NCBI RefSeq assembly: GCF_025699295.1
Contig: NZ_JAILWB010000012.1
Location: 93,946 to 157,945, forward strand
DNA length: 64,000 nucleotides
Direction of reading: 5' to 3'
Source: Hydrogenophaga sp.
GTDB taxonomy: Bacteria > Pseudomonadota > Gammaproteobacteria > Burkholderiales > Burkholderiaceae_C
Both the position numbers and the translations under genes were made by a program. The notes below the pieces were generated by a model, which had not been told where the DNA came from, made no database searches, and worked only from the letters and a program-made list of their open reading frames with translations. Within the stretch, counting starts at the first letter, position 1. Each line of letters opens with the position of its first letter. Positions 26,108 to 34,212 of the stretch are shown in pieces.

Positions 26108-26277
26108 TAGTCTTGATCTTCGGTTTCGGGTTGTGTGGGCGGCTGGACTTGGCTGATTTCGTTGAGTCGAGTCCAGAGATTCACGGTCATATTGGCGGGC
26201 ATCGACGCATTCGAAGATGCAATAGCCACCATAAGAGCACGGGCTTCGTCACCCGTTAGAGTAAAGTTCGGTTCCAT
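26107..26277 (-). CDS. Small hypothetical protein (56 aa)
   Basis: A short gene from ATG 26277 to TAA 26107-26109, exactly filling the space between the dNMP kinase stop and the next start. The product begins MEPNFTLTGDEARALMVA and ends with a Pro/Glu-rich tail. Coupled to the next gene by a TAATG overlap. Function unknown. Confidence 0.55.
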   Translation of the reverse strand: MEPNFTLTGDEARALMVAIASSNASMPANMTVNLWTRLNEISQVQPPTQPETEDQD

Positions 26278-26925
26278 TTACAGTAGTCCTAGATCAGTCA
26301 GTGTTGCTCGGACAAACTCACGAAGCTCGTCCAGGGTGGTTTCTTTTGATTGGGAAAAGAGAATGTCGAACTCGACATCATCCAGTGCAGTCTCGCTGGG
26401 ATGATCGTCCACGTACCCTGTATCTCTTTCAAGACGAATCACGGTACCGCCACGTTCCTCAGTGACACGTTTCTCATTCGGGAAGCGGCAGTCCGTAAGG
26501 AATACCACGTCGTACTCAGACCAGTCACGACGGAAGGGGGCGTTAGCCCATACGTCGTTCTCGAACATGCTGCGGAAGATATCCGTTCCCATCACTTGTA
26601 GCACTTCTCGCACAGTCATGGGGCCGGTACGCAACATGGTGTCTACGGCATACTTGTCACGGATGTCGTCCGTGAAGTTGTCCCATAGGATATGGGTGGG
26701 CGTTTCTTTGTCGTCGTTGCTACCATACACGAGGTCTCGTTCGAGACCGAGTACGTTGATTGCGATGTCCTTCAAGGACTCAGCGAACGCGGTGACTCCA
26801 ACCCTCAGACCACGGGCCTCAAGCATTTCCTTGGCGAATCCAGTAGCGGAATCCTTACCAACCTGTTTCTTGCCCGACCATGCGATGTAGATGGTACCGG
26901 GGGTAGTCTGGGGAGCATCAGCCAT
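26278..26925 (-). CDS. Deoxynucleoside monophosphate kinase
   Basis: 215 residues from ATG 26925. The open frame reaches 26994, but a strong promoter (-35/-10 at 26960-26932) lies inside that extension and its +1 falls at the 26925 ATG, so the shorter, leaderless form is preferred. P-loop GKKQVGKDSATGFA; then MGTDIFRSMFENDVWAN and VFLTDCRFPNEKR match the phage dNMP kinase family (T4 gp1 type). It phosphorylates dNMPs, including modified ones, for dNTP supply. Confidence 0.85.
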   Translation of the reverse strand: MADAPQTTPGTIYIAWSGKKQVGKDSATGFAKEMLEARGLRVGVTAFAESLKDIAINVLGLERDLVYGSNDDKETPTHILWDNFTDDIRDKYAVDTMLRTGPMTVREVLQVMGTDIFRSMFENDVWANAPFRRDWSEYDVVFLTDCRFPNEKRVTEERGGTVIRLERDTGYVDDHPSETALDDVEFDILFSQSKETTLDELREFVRATLTDLGLL

Positions 26926-26931
26926 ACCCTC

Positions 26932-26960
26932 ATTATACCCTGGATCCGTCCCGCTGTCAA
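26932..26960 (-). promoter_or_regulatory. Promoter TTGACA-N17-TATAAT before dNMP kinase
   Basis: Perfect -35 and -10 hexamers. The A of ATG 26925 is 7 nt from the -10 edge, the expected transcription start, implying a leaderless mRNA. Confidence 0.7.
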
Positions 26961-27041
26961 CCATTCTCTGCTTCAAATAATCGTTCATCTGCATCCCTCA
27001 AAAATGCTAGAAGTGTATGTGGTCCCCATAGGGGTGAAATT

Positions 27042-27527
27042 CTAGTACCCCTCGAAGATACCCTTAGCCAAATTCAGACCAACACTTAGGTCATCTGTGA
27101 TATAGCTAAAGGTTTCACGGAGCATCGGGTGGTTACGATGGATGTTGTCTTCTTCGATCACCACGATAATTGGTTTACCTTGAAGATATGCCCAAGCAAT
27201 TTCCATCACGGTGCCAATCGACACTCGCTTGGCACCCAGGAAATTGACAAGCAACACACTACAATTGAGTGCATCGAACTTGTCACGAGCCAGGATGCCA
27301 CGGGCCGTACTCATGGGATCGTCTTTGAAGTAGGCTTCTTGCTTACAGAAATCCATTTCGCCAGCGATCTCTGCGTTGGCCAGGATGTATTCCTTGCCTC
27401 GCTGTGGAGACATGGCTTTGATACCTTTGACCGCAAGCTCTTGCTGAGCAAGCTGACGCCACTCGATACCTTCCTGGAATGAAAGCCCGTCAATCGGGCC
27501 TGCTAGATAGACTGTTTTGTGAACCAT
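27042..27527 (-). CDS. Nucleoside 2-deoxyribosyltransferase-like protein
   Basis: 161 residues from ATG 27527 (TAATG overlap with the RNA ligase stop). Starts KTVYLAGPIDGLSFQEGIEW, the typical NDT beta-strand/Gly turn; later TARGILARDKFDALNCSVLL and GTVMEIAWAYLQGKPIIVV supply the active-site Asp and Glu helix. NDT-fold enzymes exchange or cleave N-glycosidic bonds in deoxynucleosides, and related folds cleave nucleotides. Whether it salvages nucleosides or acts on a signalling nucleotide is open. Confidence 0.72.
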   Translation of the reverse strand: MVHKTVYLAGPIDGLSFQEGIEWRQLAQQELAVKGIKAMSPQRGKEYILANAEIAGEMDFCKQEAYFKDDPMSTARGILARDKFDALNCSVLLVNFLGAKRVSIGTVMEIAWAYLQGKPIIVVIEEDNIHRNHPMLRETFSYITDDLSVGLNLAKGIFEGY

Positions 27528-28708
27528 TATGCAACCTCCACGGTACGTGGTCCTGCTTCGCTCTGGACGGTTTCCAGTACGAGTTTCCATACCCTATCCT
27601 CGATGTCTTTGTCATCCAGGAGGGCGAACACGAAGCCAGTCTCCATGTTCGGTACGTTGGCAATCACCCACTCGGCATACGCCTTACGCGGCTGGTTGAT
27701 TCCAACCTCTTTCAAGAGGTTGTTGTAGTTGGTGTAAGCACGTCCAAGGAAGTCGTTGTAGATGCCCTGTACGTGAGCACGAACATCATCGAAGTCCTTA
27801 GCGATTTCCTTCGGTAGCTGTGATACGGTCGTGCCGTATTCCTTGCCACGGATAAGCTCCACTACCCCCTTCGGGGATAGGTGATTGAGGAGACGGTGGA
27901 TACGTAGATACACCGGGCTCTTGACCTTGACACGGAATCCGTTGCCGAAACGACATACGTATCCCTCGTGGTTGTCCTCGAACGGAACCTCACCACGGAT
28001 ATCGATGTCGTAACGCTCCGGACGACGGAAGCCGCATAGTTCCGCGATCATGTCCACACGACGCGGGTGCCACTCTTCGCCATTGTGTTCGAAGATGGCC
28101 AGGAGCACTAGCTCTCTCGCACCGTGGTAGTCCACGACGATACGGTTTTCCGGGTAGATGATCTCAAATACCGGAGTACAATCAGTCGGCAAGTGCTCTA
28201 GCTCGTACAGCGGACGACGGTAATGGTCGCCAGCGAACGGAACCTCTGCCTCACGCTCATGGAGAATACGAGTACCCTCAAGAGCCTGCTCTGACTCCAT
28301 ACTACCCGGCGTAGCAAGACGCCACATCGGTAGCGGTGGGTGATACGTTGCATCAGTACGGATCGGTAGCTCCACGTCTTCGCTCGGCCCCTTGGTGCCG
28401 AAATACCCCGTGCCGCAGGATCCGTCGAGCTTTTCGAAGATCTCTACGCCCTCGTCCCACGGTAGGTTCTGCCGCTCCGTCTCTGCACGCTCATGCAGGT
28501 TGAAGAACTTGGAGAACGGACGAGCTACGACAGTGCCGTCCACGTCGAAGATGATCCCACGGGCCTGACGGTTCACGTCATTCCATAGGTCTTTGATGTG
28601 GGTTTCCTGCGTGTACTTGAAGATAGAAAGGGAGCCCGACTGCATCACAGTTACGCGACCAGCTTCTACCTCTTTCCAGAGCTTGTTTAGTAGGATCGGA
28701 TCTTTCAT
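27527..28708 (-). CDS. T4 Rnl1-like RNA ligase
   Basis: 393 residues from ATG 28708. The frame extends further upstream, but that region is covered by the preceding gene. Nucleotidyltransferase motif I is FEKLDGSCGTGYF (Lys93), with RQARGIIFDVDGTVVARPF just before it as in T4 RNA ligase 1; later VFEIIYPENRIVVDYHG and EGYVCRFGNGFRVKVKSP correspond to motifs III-IV and V. It joins 5'-phosphate and 3'-OH RNA ends, classically to reseal tRNAs cut by host anticodon nucleases. With the kinase, CCA enzyme and second ligase it forms an RNA-repair set. Confidence 0.87.
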   Translation of the reverse strand: MKDPILLNKLWKEVEAGRVTVMQSGSLSIFKYTQETHIKDLWNDVNRQARGIIFDVDGTVVARPFSKFFNLHERAETERQNLPWDEGVEIFEKLDGSCGTGYFGTKGPSEDVELPIRTDATYHPPLPMWRLATPGSMESEQALEGTRILHEREAEVPFAGDHYRRPLYELEHLPTDCTPVFEIIYPENRIVVDYHGARELVLLAIFEHNGEEWHPRRVDMIAELCGFRRPERYDIDIRGEVPFEDNHEGYVCRFGNGFRVKVKSPVYLRIHRLLNHLSPKGVVELIRGKEYGTTVSQLPKEIAKDFDDVRAHVQGIYNDFLGRAYTNYNNLLKEVGINQPRKAYAEWVIANVPNMETGFVFALLDDKDIEDRVWKLVLETVQSEAGPRTVEVA

Positions 28709-28947
28709 CGGGGACCGGGGGCAAAGCCGGTGAACTTCTCGCCATCGTGGCAGAGTTCGTCCACTAGGCCCATTGTATCTTCGTAGTATACTCTCTTCTC
28801 GGGCGAAAGCAAACCCTTTTCTCGCAAATCTTCGATCACCAACTCTGCTGCATTTGTGATAGACATGCAGCCGTGCTCGTCGCACCGATCAGTGAGTAGG
28901 ATTTTGTTAGGACGATCCCTAACGATGTCGTAAGCGAATTTTCTCAT
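28705..28947 (-). CDS. Hypothetical protein
   Basis: 80 residues from ATG 28947 (ATGA overlap with the upstream stop). Begins MRKFAYDIVRDRPNKILLTD and contains one Cys-rich stretch (CDEHGC). Unknown family; coupled to the RNA ligase. Confidence 0.55.
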   Translation of the reverse strand: MRKFAYDIVRDRPNKILLTDRCDEHGCMSITNAAELVIEDLREKGLLSPEKRVYYEDTMGLVDELCHDGEKFTGFAPGPR

Positions 28948-29192
28948 GGCCATAGGCAAATGATCTTCGGGAAGTTCTCTCGTTCGCCGGGCTCCAAGCA
29001 ACAGTCATCGTCGGAGTGAGCATCACTGTAGTATTGCTCGACGTTCCAGTTATCGATGTCGTCGGGCTCAACGGTGCCAGTCTCAACACCCTCCAGCCAG
29101 TGATAACCGTTTCCCTCGGGGTCTCGGCTGAGGATCACCTTGGAGTCTTGCGGCAACTTCTGTAGCTCTGCAATCAGTTCGGCAACGTTCAT
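28944..29192 (-). CDS. Conserved-type small phage protein
   Basis: 82 residues. Starts MNVAELIAELQKLPQDSKVI, then LSRDPEGNGYHWLEGVETG. This 'ELxxxLxxLPxDxxVxLSxDxEGN' opening is recurrent in phage and bacterial small proteins of unknown function. ATGA-type overlaps on both sides. No activity can be assigned. Confidence 0.65.
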   Translation of the reverse strand: MNVAELIAELQKLPQDSKVILSRDPEGNGYHWLEGVETGTVEPDDIDNWNVEQYYSDAHSDDDCCLEPGERENFPKIICLWP

Positions 29193-29476
29193 GACTTCTT
29201 TGTATTTCTCTTTTTCGGGGGAGCCTCTGGCTCCTCCTCAGTCGGATCGGGGTCCACCCACTCGATACTACCTGCTCCACTATGGCCATGCACAGCGAGA
29301 AAGGTTTTGAGATTTGAAAAGGTGCCGAAGCTGGCCGTGTGACTGAGCCACCGGACAACGACACTTCCGTCAGTAAATTCGACGCCTTCGGCCACGATGC
29401 CCGTACCGCTGACGCCTGAAACGTCTTCGGTACGGACAAAGTGAAAGCGTCTGATACTAGGTTGAGTAGCATTCAT
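29189..29476 (-). CDS. Hypothetical protein
   Basis: 95 residues from ATG 29476, just after the CCA-enzyme stop. The segment VSGTGIVAEGVEFTDGSVVV RW-type pattern suggests a small beta-barrel, followed by a Pro/Glu/Lys-rich tail. Similar 'GTGIVAEGVEFSDG' proteins recur in actinobacterial and other phages. Function unknown. Confidence 0.6.
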   Translation of the reverse strand: MNATQPSIRRFHFVRTEDVSGVSGTGIVAEGVEFTDGSVVVRWLSHTASFGTFSNLKTFLAVHGHSGAGSIEWVDPDPTEEEPEAPPKKRNTKKS

Positions 29477-29477
29477 A

Positions 29478-30737
29478 TCAGATACCGGCAAGCTTCAAGG
29501 CTCTGGCCCTGGCCTGCTCCATCTTTTGAGCGATCACACGACCGTCCTTTAGGTTAGCGAATTGGTGACCCTTCACCGTGCGGAGAACCGCAGCAGCTTC
29601 AAGAAGTGCATCACCCTGTTCGTAAGCGGCGTCCGCATGAAGGGGGCCTCGCCCCCGTGCGTCTGCCTTGGAGGCGAGAACAACACGACGAGCCAGCAGG
29701 TCTCCCTGAGCGGCACCCAGCCTCATGAGCAGGCGTACCTTCTTGACAGGCTTCAAATCGTTGAATCTATGGACGTTCAGATGATCCTTTGAGGTCGCAG
29801 CAGCTACCTTACGATGCGGGTTCGGAACGTGCAGTCGGTCACACATTGCGTGAACCAGCGGCACACCGAGAGCTTCGTGATTGTAGTGATGCGGCAGATT
29901 GTCGTCGGGCGTTACGGCCTTACCCAAATCGTGCGTCAACGCGGCGAACATCGCCTCGTCGTCACCACCGAGTTCGGCAGCACGGTCAACGACCTCCAGC
30001 GTATGCACGTAGGCATCGCCTTCCGGGTGGTACTTCTCAGGTTGGATACGACCCTTGAGGGCCGCGATCTCCGGGAGAACGATCTCCAGGGCACCAAGTC
30101 TATCCAGACCGTCGATGAACCTTGATGGCTGACGAGTACGGAGAGCCTTTTCAAGCTCGCCCCACAGTCTTTCCCCCGGTTCATCGACAAGCTCCGCTAG
30201 GGCCGGTTCGGCCACAGCGATAAGCTCGTCCGTGATATCCATATCCAATTGAGCAGAGAACCTTGCGGCACGCAAGATACGTACCGGATCTTCCCCGAAG
30301 TGCGGTCCCACAGGACGCAGAACACGGGCTTCCAGGTCCTTAGCACCACCGTACGGATCGATGATCTTATCCGTGAACGGATCGAGAGCCATCGCGTTGA
30401 TCGTGAGGTCACGACGCACAAGGTCTTGCTCAAGCGTCACACCCTCGGTTTCACAGGCGAATCCCTTATGTCCGAGAGCAACCTTGCTTTCCGACCGTGC
30501 TACGGCAACCTCGACGCCATCGACAATCAGCACAGGAAATTGCTTTCCAACTGCATCGGTCCACGACATTCCAAGGGCTACCGCCAGCTTGTTGATGGGC
30601 AAGCCGACCACCACGATATCCACGTCCTTAGGCTGACGCCCCAGGAGTAGATCTCGCACGTAGCCGCCCACAACATAGGGCTGGCCGCCAGCGTCCTTGA
30701 TCCGCTGGCACAACGGTAGGTGTCTTTGGTGTCTCAT
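29478..30737 (-). CDS. cca: CCA-adding tRNA nucleotidyltransferase with HD domain
   Basis: 419 residues. Class II poly(A) polymerase/CCA enzyme head: YVVGGYVRDLLLGRQPKDVD (GG and DxD motifs), RRDLTINAMALDPFTDKIID, and GEDPVRILRAARFSAQ, then EPGERLWGELEKAL. The C-terminal half has an HD phosphohydrolase domain (AALTHDLGKAV) like the E. coli enzyme. It builds or repairs the 3' CCA of tRNA. Most phage tRNAs here already encode CCA, so repair of damaged ends or maturation of the few without CCA is the likely job. The ATG is 9 nt from a -10 box, so the mRNA would have a ~3-nt leader. Confidence 0.93.
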   Translation of the reverse strand: MRHQRHLPLCQRIKDAGGQPYVVGGYVRDLLLGRQPKDVDIVVVGLPINKLAVALGMSWTDAVGKQFPVLIVDGVEVAVARSESKVALGHKGFACETEGVTLEQDLVRRDLTINAMALDPFTDKIIDPYGGAKDLEARVLRPVGPHFGEDPVRILRAARFSAQLDMDITDELIAVAEPALAELVDEPGERLWGELEKALRTRQPSRFIDGLDRLGALEIVLPEIAALKGRIQPEKYHPEGDAYVHTLEVVDRAAELGGDDEAMFAALTHDLGKAVTPDDNLPHHYNHEALGVPLVHAMCDRLHVPNPHRKVAAATSKDHLNVHRFNDLKPVKKVRLLMRLGAAQGDLLARRVVLASKADARGRGPLHADAAYEQGDALLEAAAVLRTVKGHQFANLKDGRVIAQKMEQARARALKLAGI

Positions 30738-30746
30738 GACGCCGAT

Positions 30747-30774
30747 AGTATAGCACCCATTAGGTGCTAGTCAA
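30747..30774 (-). promoter_or_regulatory. Promoter TTGACT-N16-TATACT before cca
   Basis: The spacer contains an inverted repeat (AGCACC / GGTGCT) that could double as terminator of the upstream gene or operator. Start codon 9 nt beyond the -10. Confidence 0.65.
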
Positions 30775-30775
30775 G

Positions 30776-31147
30776 CTACTTCTCTTCGAATCTGTTACAC
30801 TGGTCTACTTTCGAGACCAGGATCGGGGGAGAGTTCTCAATCCCAGCCGGTCGCCAGTAACAGATGGTTTTGATACGTTCGTGTTCAACTGTGTGCTCAA
30901 TCAACTCGGGACCATCTTCGTCGCCACCCACTTCGTCGCCTTCGGTGAAGGGGGCGTCTTCGAATAGACCAAAGCCTTCGACGCCCTGCTGCGGGGGCGG
31001 CATCATCCCTGGCGGCATTCCCATACCACGCATATTGATATGCTGGATGCGTTCAGTCTCGGACTCTTTTACGCAGACCCCGAACTTGCATTTCCAACAG
31101 AGGCTACACTCTGCATTCAGGCTCTCGTCTTGTTTGTCGTCGTTCAT
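30776..31147 (-). CDS. Cys-rich hypothetical protein
   Basis: 123 residues. N-terminal CSLCWKCKFGVC cluster suggests metal binding; then a Met/Pro/Gly-rich stretch (GMGMPPGMMPPPQQG) and an acidic C-terminal half with one more Cys pair. Overlaps the kinase gene by four bases. Unknown function. Confidence 0.6.
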   Translation of the reverse strand: MNDDKQDESLNAECSLCWKCKFGVCVKESETERIQHINMRGMGMPPGMMPPPQQGVEGFGLFEDAPFTEGDEVGGDEDGPELIEHTVEHERIKTICYWRPAGIENSPPILVSKVDQCNRFEEK

Positions 31148-31620
31148 GCTTGGAAAACTGACAAGTCAGTCCATTCGGTTTCACGGTCGGTCGGTTGATA
31201 CTGTCTAACGTGACGCCTGATAACGTCTAGAGGGACACTATGCTTGTTACGCTCAAAAAGAGTATCAGCATCCCAAGGACCAGGAGTACGGATGATCTCC
31301 ACTTCATAGTCGTAAACCTCTGCGAGTTCAAGGTAGGCTTCCATTTCCCATTGGGCAATGAAGGTGTTGGCGACGATCACAAGGTTGGTGCCGTGGAGCA
31401 TACTCCTCTCGGCCTGCAACTGATTCCACCTGTGGGCGTCCTTGAGTTTCGTCAACTGAAAATGGTAGTTGCCCTGGAGATCGGTCCAAAATTGATCGGT
31501 TTCGTGGAACGCATGAGTCAGCGTCGTGTTGAGACCTTCGGCAGCCTCGCGGACCATATGAGCAGAGATCGTGCTTTTGCCCGTCCCACTCGGTCCCCTC
31601 ATGAGGATAAGTTTTCGCAT
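31144..31620 (-). CDS. P-loop kinase, polynucleotide-kinase-like
   Basis: 158 residues from ATG 31620, 9 nt after a -10 box. Walker A RGPSGTGKSTISAHMV at residue ~6-20; an HETDQFW segment corresponds to the acceptor-binding DD/R region, and NTFIAQWEMEAYLELAE follows the AAA_33/PNK-kinase pattern. Similar domains phosphorylate RNA 5' ends in phage tRNA repair. No phosphatase domain is fused; a separate HAD protein is encoded at 35884-36369. Substrate is inferred from the RNA-ligase context. Confidence 0.72.
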   Translation of the reverse strand: MRKLILMRGPSGTGKSTISAHMVREAAEGLNTTLTHAFHETDQFWTDLQGNYHFQLTKLKDAHRWNQLQAERSMLHGTNLVIVANTFIAQWEMEAYLELAEVYDYEVEIIRTPGPWDADTLFERNKHSVPLDVIRRHVRQYQPTDRETEWTDLSVFQA

Positions 31621-31629
31621 GGTACTCCC

Positions 31630-31657
31630 ATTATACAACGAGGGCGGGACAAGTCAA
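31630..31657 (-). promoter_or_regulatory. Promoter TTGACT-N16-TATAAT before the P-loop kinase
   Basis: The -35 sits in the loop, and the spacer in one arm, of the SSB terminator hairpin, so terminator and promoter are superimposed. ATG 31620 is 9 nt past the -10. Confidence 0.7.
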
Positions 31658-31669
31658 GCCCCGCCCTCG
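31639..31669 (-). terminator. Terminator after ssb
   Basis: 10-bp perfect stem CGAGGGCGGG / CCCGCCCTCG with an 11-nt loop, located 22 nt after the SSB stop. Confidence 0.6.
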
Positions 31670-31691
31670 ATTTCTTTTGTCAGGATCGGGA

Positions 31692-32114
31692 CTAAAAGAG
31701 CTTCTCGCCCTCGCCACCCTCGGCAGCCGCGACCGGCTCGCCTTCGCTGCCACCGCCCGAAGCGGCTTCGGCGTCCGCAGCAGCTTCGCCGCCACCACCG
31801 TTGCCGACGAAGAAGAAGCCATTGACGTTTTCAAGTCGAACTTCGAGCTTGGTACGCTTGTTGCCTTCCTTGTCTTCCCACGAGTTCGGGATAAGCATAC
31901 CACGGATGATGACTTGCTTGCCCTTGCTCAGATGCTTGCCGATGACAGCGGCTTGGTTGCCGAAGCCAACGCAGTCCACGAACGTCGTAGTACGACGATC
32001 ACCGAAGCCGTTGTTGACAGCGATGGCAAATCGCACGACATTGTTTTCCTCACCCATGACGCGGGGATCATCAGTAAGGTTCCCCTGGGCGATAAACTGA
32101 TTGAGATTACTCAT
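31692..32114 (-). CDS. ssb: Single-stranded DNA-binding protein
   Basis: 140 residues. OB-fold typical of bacterial SSB: NQFIAQGNLTDDPRV, RFAIAVNN, TTTFVDCVGFGNQAAVIGKH and GKQVIIRGMLIPNSWEDKEG. The tail is low-complexity Gly/Ala/Glu and ends EGEKLF, an acidic tip with terminal Phe like the protein-interaction tip of SSBs. It coats ssDNA during replication. Confidence 0.92.
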   Translation of the reverse strand: MSNLNQFIAQGNLTDDPRVMGEENNVVRFAIAVNNGFGDRRTTTFVDCVGFGNQAAVIGKHLSKGKQVIIRGMLIPNSWEDKEGNKRTKLEVRLENVNGFFFVGNGGGGEAAADAEAASGGGSEGEPVAAAEGGEGEKLF

Positions 32115-32547
32115 TGTTGGTATCCTCGAAAATAGTAGCTACCTCAGGTTCGTTGGTGACCGTCGCTTCGGTAGCAGCAGTAGCTTCGGCACGTTTAGCC
32201 GAAACAACCTCGGCCAAGGCTTGCTCACGAGTCAGTTGCCCATCCTTGATGCGGGCGTGCTGCTCTCGGGAGACTCGGAAACGTCGAGACACGCCGATTG
32301 CGGCCTCGACACGATCAGAGAAGTTTTCCAGCGTCAGTCCGTCTTCCAGATAGAGACTGTCCGGAATCTCGGGACGACGACCTTGCAGTCTTTCGAGACC
32401 TCCACCGGCCAGGAATTCTGCAAACGCTTGTTCGCGGGTCAGTTGCCCATCATCGATGAGGGCCTTCTGATCGCGGGAAATACGGAAGCGGAATCCAGTC
32501 CGCTCCGTGAAGTTTTCGATAGTCAGGTCCATTGTGGATACATTCAT
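32107..32547 (-). CDS. Protein with two tandem ~45-residue repeats
   Basis: 146 residues; AGGAGG lies 10-11 nt before ATG 32547. Two related units are visible: residues ~8-50 (LTIENFTERTGFRFRISRDQ with GQLTREQAFAEFL) and ~72-118 (LTLENFSDRVEAAIGVSRRF with GQLTREQALAEVV). The 'DGQLTREQA' helix signature occurs in both. An acidic tail follows. It overlaps the ssb start, so an ssDNA- or replication-related role is possible. Family unknown. Confidence 0.65.
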   Translation of the reverse strand: MNVSTMDLTIENFTERTGFRFRISRDQKALIDDGQLTREQAFAEFLAGGGLERLQGRRPEIPDSLYLEDGLTLENFSDRVEAAIGVSRRFRVSREQHARIKDGQLTREQALAEVVSAKRAEATAATEATVTNEPEVATIFEDTNNE

Positions 32548-32668
32548 GTTAGATTTTACCTCCTACTAGGTCAGGTACACAGATACATTATGACCTTTTC
32601 GGAGTATCTTGTAAGGTAGATTTTGGGTTTTATCGTGGCTTTCGGGGTGCGTAAGTGCTTGTCAATCA

Positions 32669-32896
32669 TCATGTTAGGTCGATGATGGTTTTTGCACACG
32701 CGACTGCTTGTTTGGCTAGATCCTGAGTATCGAACTTCTCCTTTTTTGTGTTAGCCACCATACCAGAAAGGATCTGAGCGGCCATGAGCCTCATGAGGTC
32801 CTTCTTGGAGAGGATGGGGGTCTTGTAGACTTGAACCGCATTGGCCCGATTTTGAGAAACCGGAGGAGTAGTGGTTTTTCGATTTCTCCTACTCAC
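32669..32896 (-). CDS. Small basic hypothetical protein
   Basis: 75 residues, starting MSRRNRKTTTPPVSQNRANA with a helical C-terminal half. The 120 nt downstream hold a promoter-like TTACAA-N16-CATAAT (about 32600) for the repeat protein. Unknown function. Confidence 0.5.
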   Translation of the reverse strand: MSRRNRKTTTPPVSQNRANAVQVYKTPILSKKDLMRLMAAQILSGMVANTKKEKFDTQDLAKQAVACAKTIIDLT

Positions 32897-32956
32897 GGCC
32901 TTGAGTGTCCAACTTTCTGAAAAGGCTAGAAGCGTGCATATCGCCTATAGGGCCTA

Positions 32957-34096
32957 TCAGTGCATTTCACTCCCGCCCTTCCTGAGCAGGTACGCATCAG
33001 AAATGAGCTTGAAGATCATTCTCTTAGGATTGGGGTCTCTCGTGCCTTTGCCCCAAGTGAGTTCTTGGTGCCAGGGGCGAACTACGACTCCTTCCCGAAT
33101 GTGCTCATCATCGAGGGTGGTGTCGCCCTGGGCCTCTTCGACCAATTGCTCGAAATCGAAGACACCGCGAGTTAGGACAGGAACGAGCGGAAGCCCGAAA
33201 GTCTCCTGAATGTACTCAAGAGTAGACCAGGGTAGGTATTGACCATTTACGGAAATGTCGAATACGCGATATCCCTTTTCTTGCTTTGCACCGTAATGCA
33301 AATCCTGAACACCGGCTCCGTAGATCTCCCCGAAAAAGAGAACAGAGTGGAGAGGACCATCTTCGTCCTCGTCCCACACACTTTCGAGCCATGCGAATAC
33401 GCTGCCTAGTGCATCGAAATGAAGCTGGGCGGGCAGACCGTAGATACCGCACTCCTCGGGATCACGCTGCGTACGGTGCGTTCCAACTACGAATTCGTAG
33501 TTGGCGTCACGCCAACCTCGGTAGTGGATGCCGTGTTCGCTGTCGCGGCCCTCTTCAACGGGCTCAATGCCGACACGACGGACCCAGCCGACTCGACTAT
33601 TCGTGCCGTGGAGCTTTTCAGTGACTACCAGCGGTTCCCCGTACGCGAGCTTGTCCTTGAAGTTGCGGAGGTTTTGAATATCCGTGTATCTTTGGAATAG
33701 CGGGTGTTCCTTCCGCATCTGACCCGCACCCAGCGTTTGCGGCGGATCATACTTGGTGATTCCGTAGTGTTCTGCGAGGTCCGTCCCCAACGAAGCCCCG
33801 CTTTCGTTCGGGACCAGGAAACCATAGCTCGTGACGCTCCGAAGCCGGGCAGCACGCACACGACCACTCGTAGCGTTCTTTTTCCAGCTAAGGTATTTGG
33901 TCACGTCCCACGTATCGGCCCATTCTTGCGGCACCATAGCGTCGGGCTGGATATGCACCACAACGTCGCCTTCAACGTAGTTGCCCTTACCAGTGACAAT
34001 TTCCCAACCGCCCACAACCGCAAGCTCTAGCTTATCGGCGTTGGGGTGCGGCTTGATCGCCTCTACGACGACCGGCTGGACTACAAGTTCGCTCAT
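32957..34096 (-). CDS. Rnl5-family (Deinococcus DraRnl-like) RNA ligase
   Basis: 379 residues. Residues 1-100 form an OB domain (AIKPHPNADKLELAVVGGW, NYVEGDVVVHIQPDAMVPQE) like the N-terminal domain of DraRnl. Motif I is VTEKLHGTNSRVG (Lys161), then VLFFGEIYGAGVQDLHYGA (motif III region), EGVVVRPW (IV) and KRMIFKLISDAYL (V). DraRnl seals 3'-OH/5'-phosphate nicks on RNA, also opposite DNA. This is the second RNA ligase in the window and adds nick-sealing to end-joining. Last protein gene before the tRNA array begins. Confidence 0.82.
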   Translation of the reverse strand: MSELVVQPVVVEAIKPHPNADKLELAVVGGWEIVTGKGNYVEGDVVVHIQPDAMVPQEWADTWDVTKYLSWKKNATSGRVRAARLRSVTSYGFLVPNESGASLGTDLAEHYGITKYDPPQTLGAGQMRKEHPLFQRYTDIQNLRNFKDKLAYGEPLVVTEKLHGTNSRVGWVRRVGIEPVEEGRDSEHGIHYRGWRDANYEFVVGTHRTQRDPEECGIYGLPAQLHFDALGSVFAWLESVWDEDEDGPLHSVLFFGEIYGAGVQDLHYGAKQEKGYRVFDISVNGQYLPWSTLEYIQETFGLPLVPVLTRGVFDFEQLVEEAQGDTTLDDEHIREGVVVRPWHQELTWGKGTRDPNPKRMIFKLISDAYLLRKGGSEMH

Positions 34097-34115
34097 GTTA
34101 CAACTCGGGATTGAT

Positions 34116-34192
34116 TGGTGGGGGTGAGAGGATTCGAACCTCCAACATCCTGCTTCTAAGGCAGGCGACTCTGCCAGTTGGCCTACACCCCC
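34116..34192 (-). tRNA. tRNA-Leu(UAG)
   Basis: Full cloverleaf with encoded CCA. Anticodon loop CTTAGAA gives UAG (codon CUA). The variable loop is only ~5 nt, class I, whereas normal bacterial tRNA-Leu is class II. Discriminator A. Confidence 0.85.
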
Positions 34193-34212
34193 ATGTGTAC
34201 TATGGTAGCCCC

